From NCBI GenBank assembly GCA_965216035.1, contig CBDCFM010000017.1, forward strand, positions 248,001 through 312,000: DNA of 64,000 nt, in the 5' to 3' direction. The translations under genes and the position numbers were made by a program. The notes beneath the pieces are model-generated. The model did no database searches. It was not told where the DNA came from and worked only from the letters and a program-made list of their open reading frames with translations. This DNA comes from G963664115 sp965216035. Its GTDB lineage: Bacteria > Acidobacteriota > Terriglobia > 20CM-2-55-15. Positions 18,062-27,248 of this stretch are shown here, in pieces (within the stretch, counting starts at the first letter, position 1; each line of letters begins with the position of its first letter).

Positions 18062-18277
18062 TCAGACAGCAGCGATACACGGACGAGTTCCGGCGGGAAG
18101 CGCATCGGGGATCTGCTCAATATCGGCTTCCGACATCTTCCCTTCCCTTGGCACGACATCCGTCTCGACCAGCTTCCTGAGACAAACATCGACATCGATG
18201 CCTTCTCCCTCAGCTCGTCTCCTGAGTAAGCGTGCAGTCTCTATCGAGACTTTGATTCGTTCGGTTTCTGTCTTCAT
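18062..18277 (-). CDS. small ribbon-helix-helix-like protein
   Basis: This 71-residue protein begins MKTETERIKVSIETARLLRR and continues RAEGEGIDVDVCLRKLVE. A beta strand followed by two helices is the pattern of ribbon-helix-helix antitoxins or regulators. No toxin gene is beside it. It lies between an IS3 element and an integrase remnant on the same strand, so it may be debris of an older element. Confidence 0.5.
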   Translation of the reverse strand: MKTETERIKVSIETARLLRRRAEGEGIDVDVCLRKLVETDVVPREGKMSEADIEQIPDALPAGTRPCIAAV

Positions 18278-18321
18278 TTTGGCCGCGGTTCATCGATTAA
18301 ACTGGAAGCGCTTCCTTGGGC

Positions 18322-18480
18322 TTAACGGGCTGAAGTCCGCACGCGTTTCAGGTCCGAAACGATTCCCGCTAGCTTCCGCGACCCGGCATTAAGGGCTGCA
18401 CGTTTCTCAGGATCGTAGCTATGGCGATCATAGACCGCGGTGACTCCCGGCGATGTCATCATCGCGTTGGGGCCTCCGAT
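18322..18480 (-). pseudogene. tyrosine integrase remnant, C-terminal end only
   Basis: The last 50 residues of an open frame read SPGVTAVYDRHSYDPEKRAA, then LAGIVSDLKR. This is the nucleophile-tyrosine segment and tail of P4-type integrases; compare VTAIYDRASY in the intact integrase at 4256-5491. The upstream frame is unrelated sequence, so nearly all of the gene is gone. It marks an earlier, lost integrative element. Confidence 0.7.
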
Positions 18481-18610
18481 TTCTCCGATGCGCTGCCGAG
18501 GTGCGATTTGACTGGAGTCGTATGACCTAAGAATCGGCCTGTTGCAAGACAGCGCCTTTCTGCGAATCGCTCTGACGCTGTTCAGGGCGTACGCTGTTAG
18601 AATTGGCCGA

Positions 18611-20167
18611 ATGTCGAGCCAGCCATCCACCATCTTGGCGCCCCTTAAGCTTTGGCCAGCCTGCATACTGGCTGCTTTGGGAGGCGTTCTGCTGATCGCC
18701 CCCTTCGTCATCGAACAGGCCTTTCCAGTTGCTTGGTTTGCGCTCGTTCCGCTGTTGCTCTCTGTTTACGGTCAACGCCCGTTCCCCGCCGCTGCTTTGG
18801 GCCTGCTGGCCGGAACTGTGGCTCACTTGATAGGCCTCAATTGGCTGGTCGGCACGATGGTTCGTTTCGGAGGGCTGCCAGTTTCAGCCAGCCTCGGGCT
18901 TTACGTACTGATCGCCATCGGACTTGGAACGATATTCATTCCTTTCGTGCTTATCAGCCGACTGGTCTGGAGCCGGAGCAGTACGGACACACTTAGGAGC
19001 GCAATATTCATTGCGGCGACCTTCACCGCAAGCGAATTCTCCTTCCCAAACGTGTTTCCGTGGATTCTCGGCTATAGTCAGGCACCTCTACTTGAGCTTA
19101 TCCAGATCGCTGACGTGACGGGAGCTTACGGGATTACATTCATCGTCGCGCTTTCCTCCGCAGTGATTTTCCAGCTGCTCGTCGCATTCAAGACGCCATC
19201 GGCTCGGGTCTCATGGACCGGCATCGCTGGAGTGCTCGTTGTGGTTGCATGTTCCCTCGTGTATGGGTTGGTGCGACTCGAATCAGTTCGCACCGATCTT
19301 GCCGATGCGACCACGATTCGAATTGCGCTCTTGCAGCCGAATGTGGGTTTCGAGGAAAAATACGATCCCGCCTTCACCGACGAACAACACGCCAGACTGT
19401 TCGCAATGTCCCAAAGAGGAGTTGCCGCGGACGCAGAGCTGATCGTGTGGCCGGAGACAGGATTCCGTGAGGTCATTTGGGGCGACCAGACGCGCATCGA
19501 CGTGCCAGTTACCATGCCGGCGCCGACTTCCCTCTATGTTGGGAGCAATGTGTTCGACAGAGAAGAGGATACGATCGCCAGCTACAATTCAGCACTTTTG
19601 ATCTCGTCGGATGGTTTGATCCTTGATCGATACGACAAGCAGCGCCTGTTTCCGTTCGGCGAGTACGTTCCGTTCGCGGATGTCTTCCCATTTCTTAAAG
19701 CTATTGCGGGGCCGATCGGTAATTTTACCCCAGGTCGCCGACCTCCAGTCCACGCTCTGCCAGCAGGCATCCTCATCGGTCCCTTGATTTGCTACGAGGA
19801 TATATTCGCTGATCTTTCCCGATTTGCTGTGCGGGCCGGAGCGAAGATGCTTGTGAACCTGACGAATGACGTTTGGTTCGGTGACACGGTGGAACCGCAC
19901 CAACATCTTCAACTCTCGCGTTTCCGTGCCGTCGAGAACCGTGTGCCCCTTGCACGCGCAACGAACACGGGTTTGACGGCGATCGTCGACCCGACTGGAG
20001 AAGTTGTCGTTCGACTGGACCCATTCACTGAAGCGATGGTTGTTCACGATGTTCCGCTTCTGGCGATCACCACTTTTTACACGCGGTACGGTGATGTGTT
20101 CGCTACGCTATGTCTGCTGGGTGTTTTGATCACCGTCTCCCTGTTGTGGGTGGCTCGTCGGCCCTGA
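18611..20167 (+). CDS. lnt: apolipoprotein N-acyltransferase
   Basis: The protein has about 518 residues. The N-terminal half has six or so membrane segments (PACILAALGGVLLIAPFVIE and onward). The C-terminal half is a carbon-nitrogen hydrolase domain with the triad E in LIVWPETGF, K in YDKQRLFPFGEYVPF and C in GPLICYEDIF. It adds the third acyl chain to the N-terminal cysteine of lipoproteins on the periplasmic side of the inner membrane. I chose the ATG of MSSQPSTILAPLKLW rather than the frame's first codon at 18542. Its presence implies a diderm envelope. Confidence 0.93.
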   Translation: MSSQPSTILAPLKLWPACILAALGGVLLIAPFVIEQAFPVAWFALVPLLLSVYGQRPFPAAALGLLAGTVAHLIGLNWLVGTMVRFGGLPVSASLGLYVLIAIGLGTIFIPFVLISRLVWSRSSTDTLRSAIFIAATFTASEFSFPNVFPWILGYSQAPLLELIQIADVTGAYGITFIVALSSAVIFQLLVAFKTPSARVSWTGIAGVLVVVACSLVYGLVRLESVRTDLADATTIRIALLQPNVGFEEKYDPAFTDEQHARLFAMSQRGVAADAELIVWPETGFREVIWGDQTRIDVPVTMPAPTSLYVGSNVFDREEDTIASYNSALLISSDGLILDRYDKQRLFPFGEYVPFADVFPFLKAIAGPIGNFTPGRRPPVHALPAGILIGPLICYEDIFADLSRFAVRAGAKMLVNLTNDVWFGDTVEPHQHLQLSRFRAVENRVPLARATNTGLTAIVDPTGEVVVRLDPFTEAMVVHDVPLLAITTFYTRYGDVFATLCLLGVLITVSLLWVARRP

Positions 20168-20219
20168 CTTGTTCCTTCCAAACGGTGATCGGTCGCCGGA
20201 AGAAAGAGAGAAATCGGAG

Positions 20220-21587
20220 ATGTCTAAGAATGAGAGCCGTGTGGCGAAGGTTGACGTTTCCGATCTCATTGACAACGGCAGGGTGGGTGCTTTTCAGGCG
20301 CGGCTGTTCCTGCTGTGCACACTATGCCTGATCTTTGCGGGTTTCGACGTTCAGGCAATGGGATACGTTGCGCCAGTCCTCAGTCCGGAGCTGGGCATCG
20401 AGAGAGGGCAAATGGGTGCGATACTGGGCGCAGCTAGCTTCGGAGTGTTGCTTGGCTCCCTCTTCTTCACAATGCTCGGCGACCGGTTCGGCCGCCGTCC
20501 CGTGCTCGTTCTCTCAACTATTACATTTGGCGTCCTGACGATACTGACGGCGCGCGCGACGTCGGTTGAGGAGTTATTGTCTCTCCGGTTGCTTGCTGGG
20601 CTGGGAATGGGTTCGATCGTTCCCAACGCGACAGCCCTGATCGGAGAGTACAGCCCGAAGCACCAACGGATCACGCTAATCATGTGCCTCACTGCGGGTT
20701 TCACTACCGGAGCCGCCTTTGGCGGTTTTGTTTCGGCTGCGCTGATCCCCCTGTTCGGTTGGAGATCCGTTTTCTATTTCGGAGGCATAGCGCCCTTGTG
20801 TCTCGCTCTCGGAATGTTTTTCTGGTTGCCCGAGTCGCTGCAATTTCTGGTGCTCAGGGGCAATCGCGGCAAACAGCTTGACCGATGGCTCAGAGGTGTG
20901 GCTCCGCGAACGGTTATTGCTTCCGATACGGAATTCGTCGTTCGGGAAGAGAAGAAGCGTGGTGTGCCACTGTGGCACCTGTTCAGCGAAGGTCGCGGCA
21001 CGGTGACGATCCTCCTGTGGGTTCTCAACTTCATGAACTTGTTGAACCTGTTCTTTCTGGCGGGTTGGTTGCCGACCGTTCTAAGTGAAGCGGGCCACTC
21101 CACCCAGACGGCCGTCCTGGTTGGAACGCTATTGCAGGTCGGCGGCGTGATCGGCACCTTCGGTCTGGCGTGGTTGATCGCAAAGAGCAATTTCATACCG
21201 ATTCTGACCGGCACTTTTGCCTTCGCCACCTTGACCATAGCCTTGATCGGCACACAGTCGGTTTTGTTGGTCCTACCGCTTCTGACTATTGTGGTGTTCG
21301 TTTCGGGCTGGTGCGTGGTCGGTGGGCAACCGGCACTGAACGCAATGGCTGCAACCTACTATCCGACTTACATGCGATCCACCGGTGTCGGCTGGTGTCT
21401 TGGAATCGGACGTATCGGCGCAATCGTCGGACCCGTCGTCGGCGGTCAGCTGATGGCGATGCAGTGGTCGAGTGAGCAAATCTTTTTTGCGGCAGCTACG
21501 GCGGCTCTGATTTCGACTCTCATCATGTTCACTCTGCGTTGGGTGTTCAAACCGTACCCGACGATCGTCACGGACCAGACAGCATAG
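20220..21587 (+). CDS. MFS transporter, AAHS-like (aromatic acid/organic anion symporter)
   Basis: The protein has about 455 residues with twelve predicted membrane segments. The MFS loop motif GDRFGRRPVLVLS lies between segments 2 and 3, and LRLLAGLGMGSIVPNATALI in segment 4 is typical of the aromatic acid:H+ symporter group. The start used is MSKNESR, 17 codons into the frame, with a purine-rich run upstream. It begins 52 bases after lnt on the same strand and may be co-transcribed. The substrate is not deducible. Confidence 0.85.
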   Translation: MSKNESRVAKVDVSDLIDNGRVGAFQARLFLLCTLCLIFAGFDVQAMGYVAPVLSPELGIERGQMGAILGAASFGVLLGSLFFTMLGDRFGRRPVLVLSTITFGVLTILTARATSVEELLSLRLLAGLGMGSIVPNATALIGEYSPKHQRITLIMCLTAGFTTGAAFGGFVSAALIPLFGWRSVFYFGGIAPLCLALGMFFWLPESLQFLVLRGNRGKQLDRWLRGVAPRTVIASDTEFVVREEKKRGVPLWHLFSEGRGTVTILLWVLNFMNLLNLFFLAGWLPTVLSEAGHSTQTAVLVGTLLQVGGVIGTFGLAWLIAKSNFIPILTGTFAFATLTIALIGTQSVLLVLPLLTIVVFVSGWCVVGGQPALNAMAATYYPTYMRSTGVGWCLGIGRIGAIVGPVVGGQLMAMQWSSEQIFFAAATAALISTLIMFTLRWVFKPYPTIVTDQTA

Positions 21588-22030
21588 GGCCACTGGTGTT
21601 CAGCGCGACGGCCTGTGGCCGCACGCGGCTTTGCATAACGCCCTTGCTATGACATTCTCACCGCTGCTACAGCCGCGGGCCCCCGCTTATGCCGCTGTCG
21701 GGCGTTGACCATCTGAACCGTGGAATTCTCCCGAAAAACGCGCGGGACCAAACCCGCGACAATCCACATTCCGGCACAGTCGCCTAAACATAGAAGTGTA
21801 ATCTCATGCGTATTACATTACAGTTGTGGACAGTCCGCATACTGTCCAACCTAATGAAAGAGAGGAAGGACGGCATGAGGTAGCGCAGCCATCCGCTGTT
21901 GGGCCCCAATGCCTTGGGCAAGCTGTTCCGCCCGTTCGCCCTCCTTGAGGCACGGCAGAGGCGCGGCAGCGGCGCGACAAGCGGGAAATCACGGGTAAAG
22001 CGGCCCCGCTTTTGGAGATACAACTTGAGA
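21588..22030. other. gene-free stretch
   Basis: About 440 bases between the transporter and the DUF6152 fusion gene. CGCGGG and CCCGCG near 21740-21760 could form a short hairpin. Otherwise I see nothing firm. Confidence 0.4.
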
Positions 22031-23005
22031 ATGATGTTTGTGGTTATTGCGGCGGCGATTACGATCGCCTCGTCCGCGTCGGGACATCATAGCAACTCGA
22101 TCTTCAATCTGGACTCGGTTGTCGTTATCCAAGGTACCGTGAGTCGATTTGACTGGCAAAACCAACACGTCTATATCTACGTCGAAACGACAAACGACGG
22201 CGGTCAACAAATTGAATGGCTCATTGAAACAGACCCGACACCGATCCTGACACGAAATGGTTGGAGTTTGGAATCACTGGGTCCGGGAGATTCAGTTACC
22301 GTCCGTGCAAATCCCGACAGGAGGGCCCAGCGGAACCACGCGTTACTGGTCTCCATTGCAACCGAAGATGGAGTCGTCTTAACACCAAGGTCGAACGGGG
22401 TGGAAACCGTTTCACGCGCTTCCAGTCTCTCGGGCGTGTGGGATGCTATGCGGGGATTCAACTCCCGGCGCTTCACCTACGGAGCCTTGACTGAGAAGGG
22501 AGCCGTTGCGCAGGCTGAGTACAGCGAGTCGGACAACCCCGTGGCGAACTGCATCCCGTTCCCCTTGCCCACAATAGTGGCCGCGCCGTACCTGTACGAG
22601 ATAGAGGTGGGAGACGATACGATCACCATACGAAGCGAGTTTTTCAATGTGGAACGAACCATCTACATGGACGGGCGCGGACATCCCGAGAATGGTGAGC
22701 GTAGCAACCAAGGCCATTCCATCGGCCGGTGGGAAGGCAATGTTCTGGTCGTGGATAGCACGCATTTTAAGGGCAATCGGGCAGGTAACCGTGCGGGCAT
22801 CCCCTCGGGCGCTCAGAAACATGTCGTCGAAAGATACGCATTAAACGAAGATGGGACTCAGATCGCCATCGAATTCATTGTGGAAGATCCTGAGTATCTG
22901 GCTGAACCACTAACTGGTGGCATTGAGTGGGACTACGCGCCGGAGCTTGAGATGTTGCGATTCAGCTGTGACCCAGAGTCAGCAAGGCGCTATACGTTTC
23001 AGTGA
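22031..23005 (+). CDS. exported DUF6152 protein fused to a second conserved domain
   Basis: The 324-residue protein starts MMFVVIAAAITIASSASGHH, a signal peptide ending just before the HHS motif of DUF6152. Residues 20-125 match the DUF6152 product at 43921-44310: G-T-V-x-x-F-x-x-Q-N-x-H and V-x-x-N-P-D. The rest resembles the separate product at 44482-45324; compare RWEGNVLVVDSTHFKG with HWEGDTLVFTTIGLKG. So this gene joins in one chain what is two adjacent genes elsewhere in the window. It is probably periplasmic; function unknown. Its last 44 bases overlap the antitoxin gene on the other strand. Confidence 0.75.
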   Translation: MMFVVIAAAITIASSASGHHSNSIFNLDSVVVIQGTVSRFDWQNQHVYIYVETTNDGGQQIEWLIETDPTPILTRNGWSLESLGPGDSVTVRANPDRRAQRNHALLVSIATEDGVVLTPRSNGVETVSRASSLSGVWDAMRGFNSRRFTYGALTEKGAVAQAEYSESDNPVANCIPFPLPTIVAAPYLYEIEVGDDTITIRSEFFNVERTIYMDGRGHPENGERSNQGHSIGRWEGNVLVVDSTHFKGNRAGNRAGIPSGAQKHVVERYALNEDGTQIAIEFIVEDPEYLAEPLTGGIEWDYAPELEMLRFSCDPESARRYTFQ

Positions 23006-23222
23006 CACTGAGGATTTGACCTGACTTCAGCTGACAGCCAGCTTTGTAGTCGTAGGTTGGATCCCAGTCGAGCTTTTCGAAGAGTTCGACGATCCGACGT
23101 TGTTCCCGGCGGGCAATAAACTCCTTCAGCGCCTTTGTGACAACAGACTTTTTTGTCGCCTCCCCGCTCATCTTCAAAGCTTTTTCGAGCAGGTCTGTGT
23201 CCAAAGACAGATTCGTAACCAT
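22962..23222 (-). CDS. VapB-like antitoxin, orphan
   Basis: This protein of about 86 residues begins MVTNLSLDTDLLEKALKMSG and continues TKKSVVTKALKEFIARRE. A strand-helix-helix start and the conserved KK-x-V-V-x-x-AL-x-E-F-I helix identify the VapB/DUF2191 antitoxin type. No PIN toxin follows; the frame runs into the 3' end of the convergent DUF6152 gene. Its C-terminus after DPTYDYKAG looks unrelated to the family, so the toxin and the true 3' end were probably deleted. An IS3 element lies 40 bases upstream. Confidence 0.75.
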   Translation of the reverse strand: MVTNLSLDTDLLEKALKMSGEATKKSVVTKALKEFIARREQRRIVELFEKLDWDPTYDYKAGCQLKSGQILSVTETYSALLTLGHS

Positions 23223-23305
23223 GTGTAGTCCCCCACACACAATGCTTCACACGATCGTAGGGCTGAACCGCCCCGGGTTTCCCGGAGACTCCATTTCTTG
23301 AGAGG

Positions 23306-23638
23306 ATGGGAATCATTATGGGAAGACCAAGTCGATATTCACCAGAAGTTCGAGAGCGTGCGGTCCGGATGGTGTTCGAGCACCAGGGGGAGTACGACTC
23401 CCAGTGGGCCGCGTTGGCGTCGATCGCCTCGAAGATCGGCTGTACGGCCGAGACGTTGCGGAAGTGTGTTCGACAGGCCGAGCGAGATACAGGACAACGT
23501 AGAGGCCTGACGACAGACGAGAAGCAGCGACTGAAGGAACTGGAGCGTGAGAATCGTGAGCTGAAGCGCGCGAACGAGATTCTGCGCAAGGCCTCGGCGT
23601 TTTTCGCGCAGGCGGAGCTCGACCGCCGACCGCGGTAA
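23306..23638 (+). CDS. IS3-family transposase OrfA
   Basis: The 110-residue protein has a helix-turn-helix start, GRPSRYSPEVRERAVRMVFE, then a leucine-rich coiled helix LERENRELKRANEILRKASA. A second ATG at 23318 is an equally good start. Its TAA overlaps the ATG of orfB as TAATG, so translation may be coupled. Confidence 0.95.
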   Translation: MGIIMGRPSRYSPEVRERAVRMVFEHQGEYDSQWAALASIASKIGCTAETLRKCVRQAERDTGQRRGLTTDEKQRLKELERENRELKRANEILRKASAFFAQAELDRRPR

Positions 23639-24546
23639 TGGCGCAGTTCATCGAAGCGAACCGGGACCGTTATGGGGTCGAGTCGATCTGTAGCGTGCTG
23701 CCGATCGCCCCGTCGACGTTCTATGAGCGCGAGGCACGACGACGGGATCCGGATCGGTTGCCGGCGCGGGTGAAGCGGGACACCGAACTTCGAGTCGAGA
23801 TCGATCGGGTCTGGCACGAGAACCGCCAGGTCTACGGGGCGAAGAAGGTCTGGAAGCAACTGAACCGGGAAGGCTTCGGCGTTGCACGATGCACCGTGGC
23901 ACGACTGATGCGGGACATGGGCCTTCAGGGCGTGGTTCGGGGAAAGAAGTTCAAGACGACGATTCCGGACGAAGCAGTCCTTCGACCACCGGATCTGGTC
24001 GAGCGCGACTTCAGCGCAACCCGCCCGAACGCACTTTGGGTCGGGGATCTGACCTACGTGGCGACGTGGCGCGGCTTCGTCTATGTCGCGTTCGTCATCG
24101 ACGTCTTCTCGCGCAAGATCGTCGGATGGCGTGTCACAAATTCGCTGAGAACCGACATCGCCCTGGATGCTCTGGAACAAGCCCTCTGGTCGCGCTCGGA
24201 CACCGAAGGACTGGTCCATCACAGTGACCGCGGCGTGCAGTACTTGTCAATCCGGTATACGGAGCGATTAGCCGAGGCTGGCATCGAGCCTTCAGTGGGT
24301 AGCATCGGAAACTCGTATGACAACGCTCTGGCCGAATCCGTGATCGGGTTGTTCAAGACGGAGGTCATTCGACGAGAAGGCCCTTGGAAGGGACTCGATG
24401 ACGTGGAGTTCGCCACGCTGGATTGGGTTTGCTGGTACAACGAGAAGCGATTGCTGGAGCCAATCGGACACATCACTCCAGCGGAGTTTGAACAGATGTA
24501 TTATCAGAATCAGCCGTCCGAGCTCATCAAGGCTGGACTCAACTAA
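23638..24546 (+). CDS. IS3-family transposase OrfB (DDE domain)
   Basis: The 302-residue protein has an HTH_21 region (YGAKKVWKQLNREGFGVARC) and an intact DDE core: D in LWVGDLTYVATW, D in VHHSDRGVQYLS and E in NALAESVIGLFKTEVI. It ends with the usual WYNEKRLLEPIGHITPAEFE. No lesion is seen. Confidence 0.95.
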   Translation: MAQFIEANRDRYGVESICSVLPIAPSTFYEREARRRDPDRLPARVKRDTELRVEIDRVWHENRQVYGAKKVWKQLNREGFGVARCTVARLMRDMGLQGVVRGKKFKTTIPDEAVLRPPDLVERDFSATRPNALWVGDLTYVATWRGFVYVAFVIDVFSRKIVGWRVTNSLRTDIALDALEQALWSRSDTEGLVHHSDRGVQYLSIRYTERLAEAGIEPSVGSIGNSYDNALAESVIGLFKTEVIRREGPWKGLDDVEFATLDWVCWYNEKRLLEPIGHITPAEFEQMYYQNQPSELIKAGLN

Positions 24547-24855
24547 AACCGTCTCCGGGAAACCCGGGGCGGTTCAGGCACCTCATTTAGAGTTTCATAG
24601 CGCGCCGGTTCCTGTAGGGTTGCCTGTTGCCCCGATTGCTGACGGAAGCTGAGCGTAAGTTCGTTGCCCGTCTTCGTCGCCCTTGTAGGAGCTCGTGGGG
24701 CACAACTCACTCGGGTCTGAAAAACGCGGCGCCCCTGATCATTGACCCGTGCCGCAGGTCACTCCAGATTACGCCCGATTTGACCGTGAATTGGCATATA
24801 CTTTCGAAAACCGGCAACCAATTTCCAAGAAACCTCATTTACGAAGGAGAGACCC

Positions 24856-26100
24856 ATGGGTTCGAAACGATCTAATCGAAGGGGGTTCCTAAAAAGCGGC
24901 GCTGCCTTGGCCGGTGGTTTGACCTTGGGAGTGGTAAGGCCCGCGAGCGGCCAGCTACCCGAGCCTGAAAGGTTCATCGCGGGCAGTGAGGAACTGATCG
25001 CCTACGGTCAGCGCTCCCGTTTCGACACCGCCGTACGCACTTCGCACGGCAGAAGGTCTTCGCCCGATCCTTTTGGGCTCGTTATGCACGTGGCGACTCC
25101 GCTTCAGGATTCGGTGGGGGTGATCACGCCATCCGCGCTCCACTATGTGGGGACCACCCGTGGCTCCTACGTTCCAGACATCGATCCCCAGGAGCATCGG
25201 CTCATGATCCACGGCATGGTGGACCGTCCGCTGACCTTCACCATGGAGGATCTGAAACGCCTCCCTTCGGTCACCCGCCTTCATTTCATCGAGTGCGCGG
25301 CGAACCGTCCGAATGCCGCGTATACAACAATTCAGGACTCGCACGGGATGACCAGTTGCGCCGAATGGACCGGAGTCCTCCTGTCTGTGCTGCTCAAGGA
25401 GGCCGGCGTGAAAGCCGGGGCGTCCTGGATAGTTGCGGAAGGGGTGGAGGAAGTGAAGGGAGCGTCGAGCATTCCGATGGCGAAGGCCATGGACGATACT
25501 CTGGTGTGCTACGGCATGAACGGCGAGGCCGTGCGTCCCCAGCAAGGTTACCCGCTGCGGTTGATGGTTCCCGGCTTCGAAGGCATCTTTCACACGAAGT
25601 ACCTGAGGCGAATCAAGGCGGTGGACCAGTACTACATGACCTACAACGACTATGGGCATCTTCGACGGGAGCCTGAAAACGCTGCGTTGGGTTACCAGAT
25701 CGGACCGAAATCGGTCATCACCTTTCCTTGCGCCCCACAGCAGTTGCCCGGCCGCGGATTTTACCAGATCAGCGGCTTGGCCTGGTCCGGTGGGGGCGCC
25801 ATACGCAGGGTGGAGGTATCCACCGACGGCGGCCGACGCTGGACGGACGCCCAGATTGGGGGAACAGCCTACCGCATGGCCCATACCCGGTTTAGCCTCA
25901 ACTGGAATTGGGACGGGACAGAGACTGCGATCCTTTCACGCTGCACGGACGAACTGGGCCAGGTTCAACCGTCGCGAGCCCAGGTCGCCGAGTTCTTCAA
26001 CGTGCCCCTGGATCCCTCCTACAGGGTCCCGAGCCAGGACAACAGCATTCAAACGTGGAGGATCGCGAGCGATGGGAGCGTTCACAATGCGTATTCTTAG
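24856..26100 (+). CDS. soxC: SoxC-like sulfite oxidase-family molybdoenzyme, Tat-exported
   Basis: The 414-residue protein has a twin-arginine signal, SNRRGFLKSGAALAGG, after AAGGAGA. It then has the sulfite oxidase fold with the molybdenum-ligand cysteine in RLHFIECAANRPN, the pterin-domain stretch YPLRLMVPGFEGIFHTKY and a C-terminal dimerisation domain (RRVEVSTDGGRRWTDA). SoxC with the cytochrome SoxD oxidises sulfane sulfur in the periplasm. A cytochrome gene overlaps its 3' end, which supports this call. No soxA, B, X, Y or Z is present here, so it may act on another substrate. Confidence 0.85.
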   Translation: MGSKRSNRRGFLKSGAALAGGLTLGVVRPASGQLPEPERFIAGSEELIAYGQRSRFDTAVRTSHGRRSSPDPFGLVMHVATPLQDSVGVITPSALHYVGTTRGSYVPDIDPQEHRLMIHGMVDRPLTFTMEDLKRLPSVTRLHFIECAANRPNAAYTTIQDSHGMTSCAEWTGVLLSVLLKEAGVKAGASWIVAEGVEEVKGASSIPMAKAMDDTLVCYGMNGEAVRPQQGYPLRLMVPGFEGIFHTKYLRRIKAVDQYYMTYNDYGHLRREPENAALGYQIGPKSVITFPCAPQQLPGRGFYQISGLAWSGGGAIRRVEVSTDGGRRWTDAQIGGTAYRMAHTRFSLNWNWDGTETAILSRCTDELGQVQPSRAQVAEFFNVPLDPSYRVPSQDNSIQTWRIASDGSVHNAYS

Positions 26101-26653
26101 GCTTCTCCCGCTTGTGTTGCTGCTGGGGGGCTCCGCGCTGGCACAGTCGCCCACCTTCGGTGTGGGAAGCACCCCGAGCGAAGAGGAAATCAGAGCCTGG
26201 GATATTTCCATCAGTCCTTCGGGAGAGGAACTCCCGCCAGGGAGCGGAACCTCCCAAGAAGGCGCCCTGGTCTATCAGCGGCAGGGGTGCGCGGGATGCC
26301 ACGGGGCGAGGGCGACAGGGACTGACGAGGCTCCCACTTTGCTGAAAGCCGAAGGGGGGCCAGATGTCGACCCCTGGGACTTGGGGCGAGTGCTGCCGAT
26401 CCGCTCACCGTACGCGACGACGGTTTGGGACTACATCAATCGCGGCATGCCTCTCTTTCGAGAGGGAACCCTCACTGCTGATGAGGTCTACGCCCTGACG
26501 GCCTTTCTGCTCAACATAAACGGTGTCATCCCGGAGGACGCGGTAATGGACGACCAGAGTCTGCCGAGGGTCAACATGCCAAACCGCGAGGCATGGGCTC
26601 CCCTACCGGATTGGAAGCCCGGAATGCAAAGGCTTGAAGGCTACCCTTACTAG
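26087..26653 (+). CDS. monoheme cytochrome c, SoxD-like partner
   Basis: The protein has about 188 residues with a signal peptide, MRILRLLPLVLLLGGSALAQ, and one heme site, QGCAGCHGARATG. It ends with a proline-rich tail, MPNREAWAPLPDW. GGGAG lies 8 bases before the ATG at 26087, which is inside the soxC-like gene, so the genes overlap by 14 bases and are translationally coupled. A second start at 26072 is possible. It should accept electrons from the molybdoenzyme. Confidence 0.85.
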   Translation: MRILRLLPLVLLLGGSALAQSPTFGVGSTPSEEEIRAWDISISPSGEELPPGSGTSQEGALVYQRQGCAGCHGARATGTDEAPTLLKAEGGPDVDPWDLGRVLPIRSPYATTVWDYINRGMPLFREGTLTADEVYALTAFLLNINGVIPEDAVMDDQSLPRVNMPNREAWAPLPDWKPGMQRLEGYPY

Positions 26654-26822
26654 AGGCATTGTCCATTTGAGACCATGCCCGCCCGACTGATTGTATGAAA
26701 AGCGCCCCATCCCGCATGTTTAGGGCGCGTGCTTTCGCGAGTTGGGAAGCGGTCACCCCAGCCTGACAAAACTGCGACCGTCCGGGAGCAGTTCGCCGTT
26801 CGGACGGTAAGTTGACAAAGCT

Positions 26823-27111
26823 CTATTCTTCTCCTGTTGTCGGAGCTGAGAACAAACAGACCCGAAAACCCAGGTTGAAGTCCCCCTCGCCGGGCCCGAG
26901 CCCGAAGCGAGTCGCCGACCGGCAGTACCCGGGGGCGCCGAGCCAGGCCCCGCCACGGTACACGCGGAGGGGGAGATCTCGAAGCGGCCAGCGCGACGGA
27001 CTCCTCGGGCATTATGTCGTCGGATTCCAGCAACACGACCGGATTCCGGACCCCATCCGTTCGTTTCTTGTAGGCGTCCTCGCGTCGGTAGGAAATGAAG
27101 ATCTTGGGCAT
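26823..27111 (-). pseudogene. decayed TIR-SUMF1 gene
   Basis: The 5' end reads MPKIFISYRREDA, the first strand of a TIR domain; the frame then loses similarity. In another frame of the same strand the last 50 residues, ending at TAG (26823-26825), read RVYRGGAWLGAPGYCRSATR, FGLGPGEGDFNLGFRVCLFS. This is the C-terminal hallmark of SUMF1/formylglycine-generating-type domains. Everything between is deleted, leaving under 300 bases of a gene that would need over 1 kb. It is oriented like the TIR-DUF1566 gene further right. Confidence 0.75.
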
Positions 27112-27248
27112 GCTGATAATGCGGGAATGCTAGCTTATCAGGGGTAAGTGGCACAGCGATTTTCGGCAGGGTACGGCGACGAACATTCGCATTTCGGGAG
27201 AGACCGAACATCGAACCGGACGAATCCAGAACCGGATAGAACTAGCGT

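Larger units (their letters stand above)
23263..24577 (+). mobile_element. IS3-family insertion sequence (IS51-like), complete
   Basis: The 1315-bp element has perfect 27-bp terminal inverted repeats, beginning CTGAACCGCCCCGGGTTTCC at 23263 and in reverse complement ending at 24577. It holds two transposase frames. I see no clear 3-4 bp target duplication. It lies between the orphan antitoxin and the SoxC-like gene. Perfect ends and intact frames suggest recent activity. Confidence 0.95.

Noticed and set aside
22999..24222. 407-codon minus-strand frame
   Set aside because: It is antisense to the second IS3 and shows no motif; the IS3 OrfB frame has the full DDE core.
24955..25884. 309-codon minus-strand frame
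   Set aside because: Antisense to the SoxC-like gene, which has signal, cofactor ligand and family motifs.
26650..27111. 153-codon minus-strand frame as an intact TIR protein
   Set aside because: Only the first 13 residues are TIR-like; the rest is a frame-shifted reading of the SUMF1 remnant.
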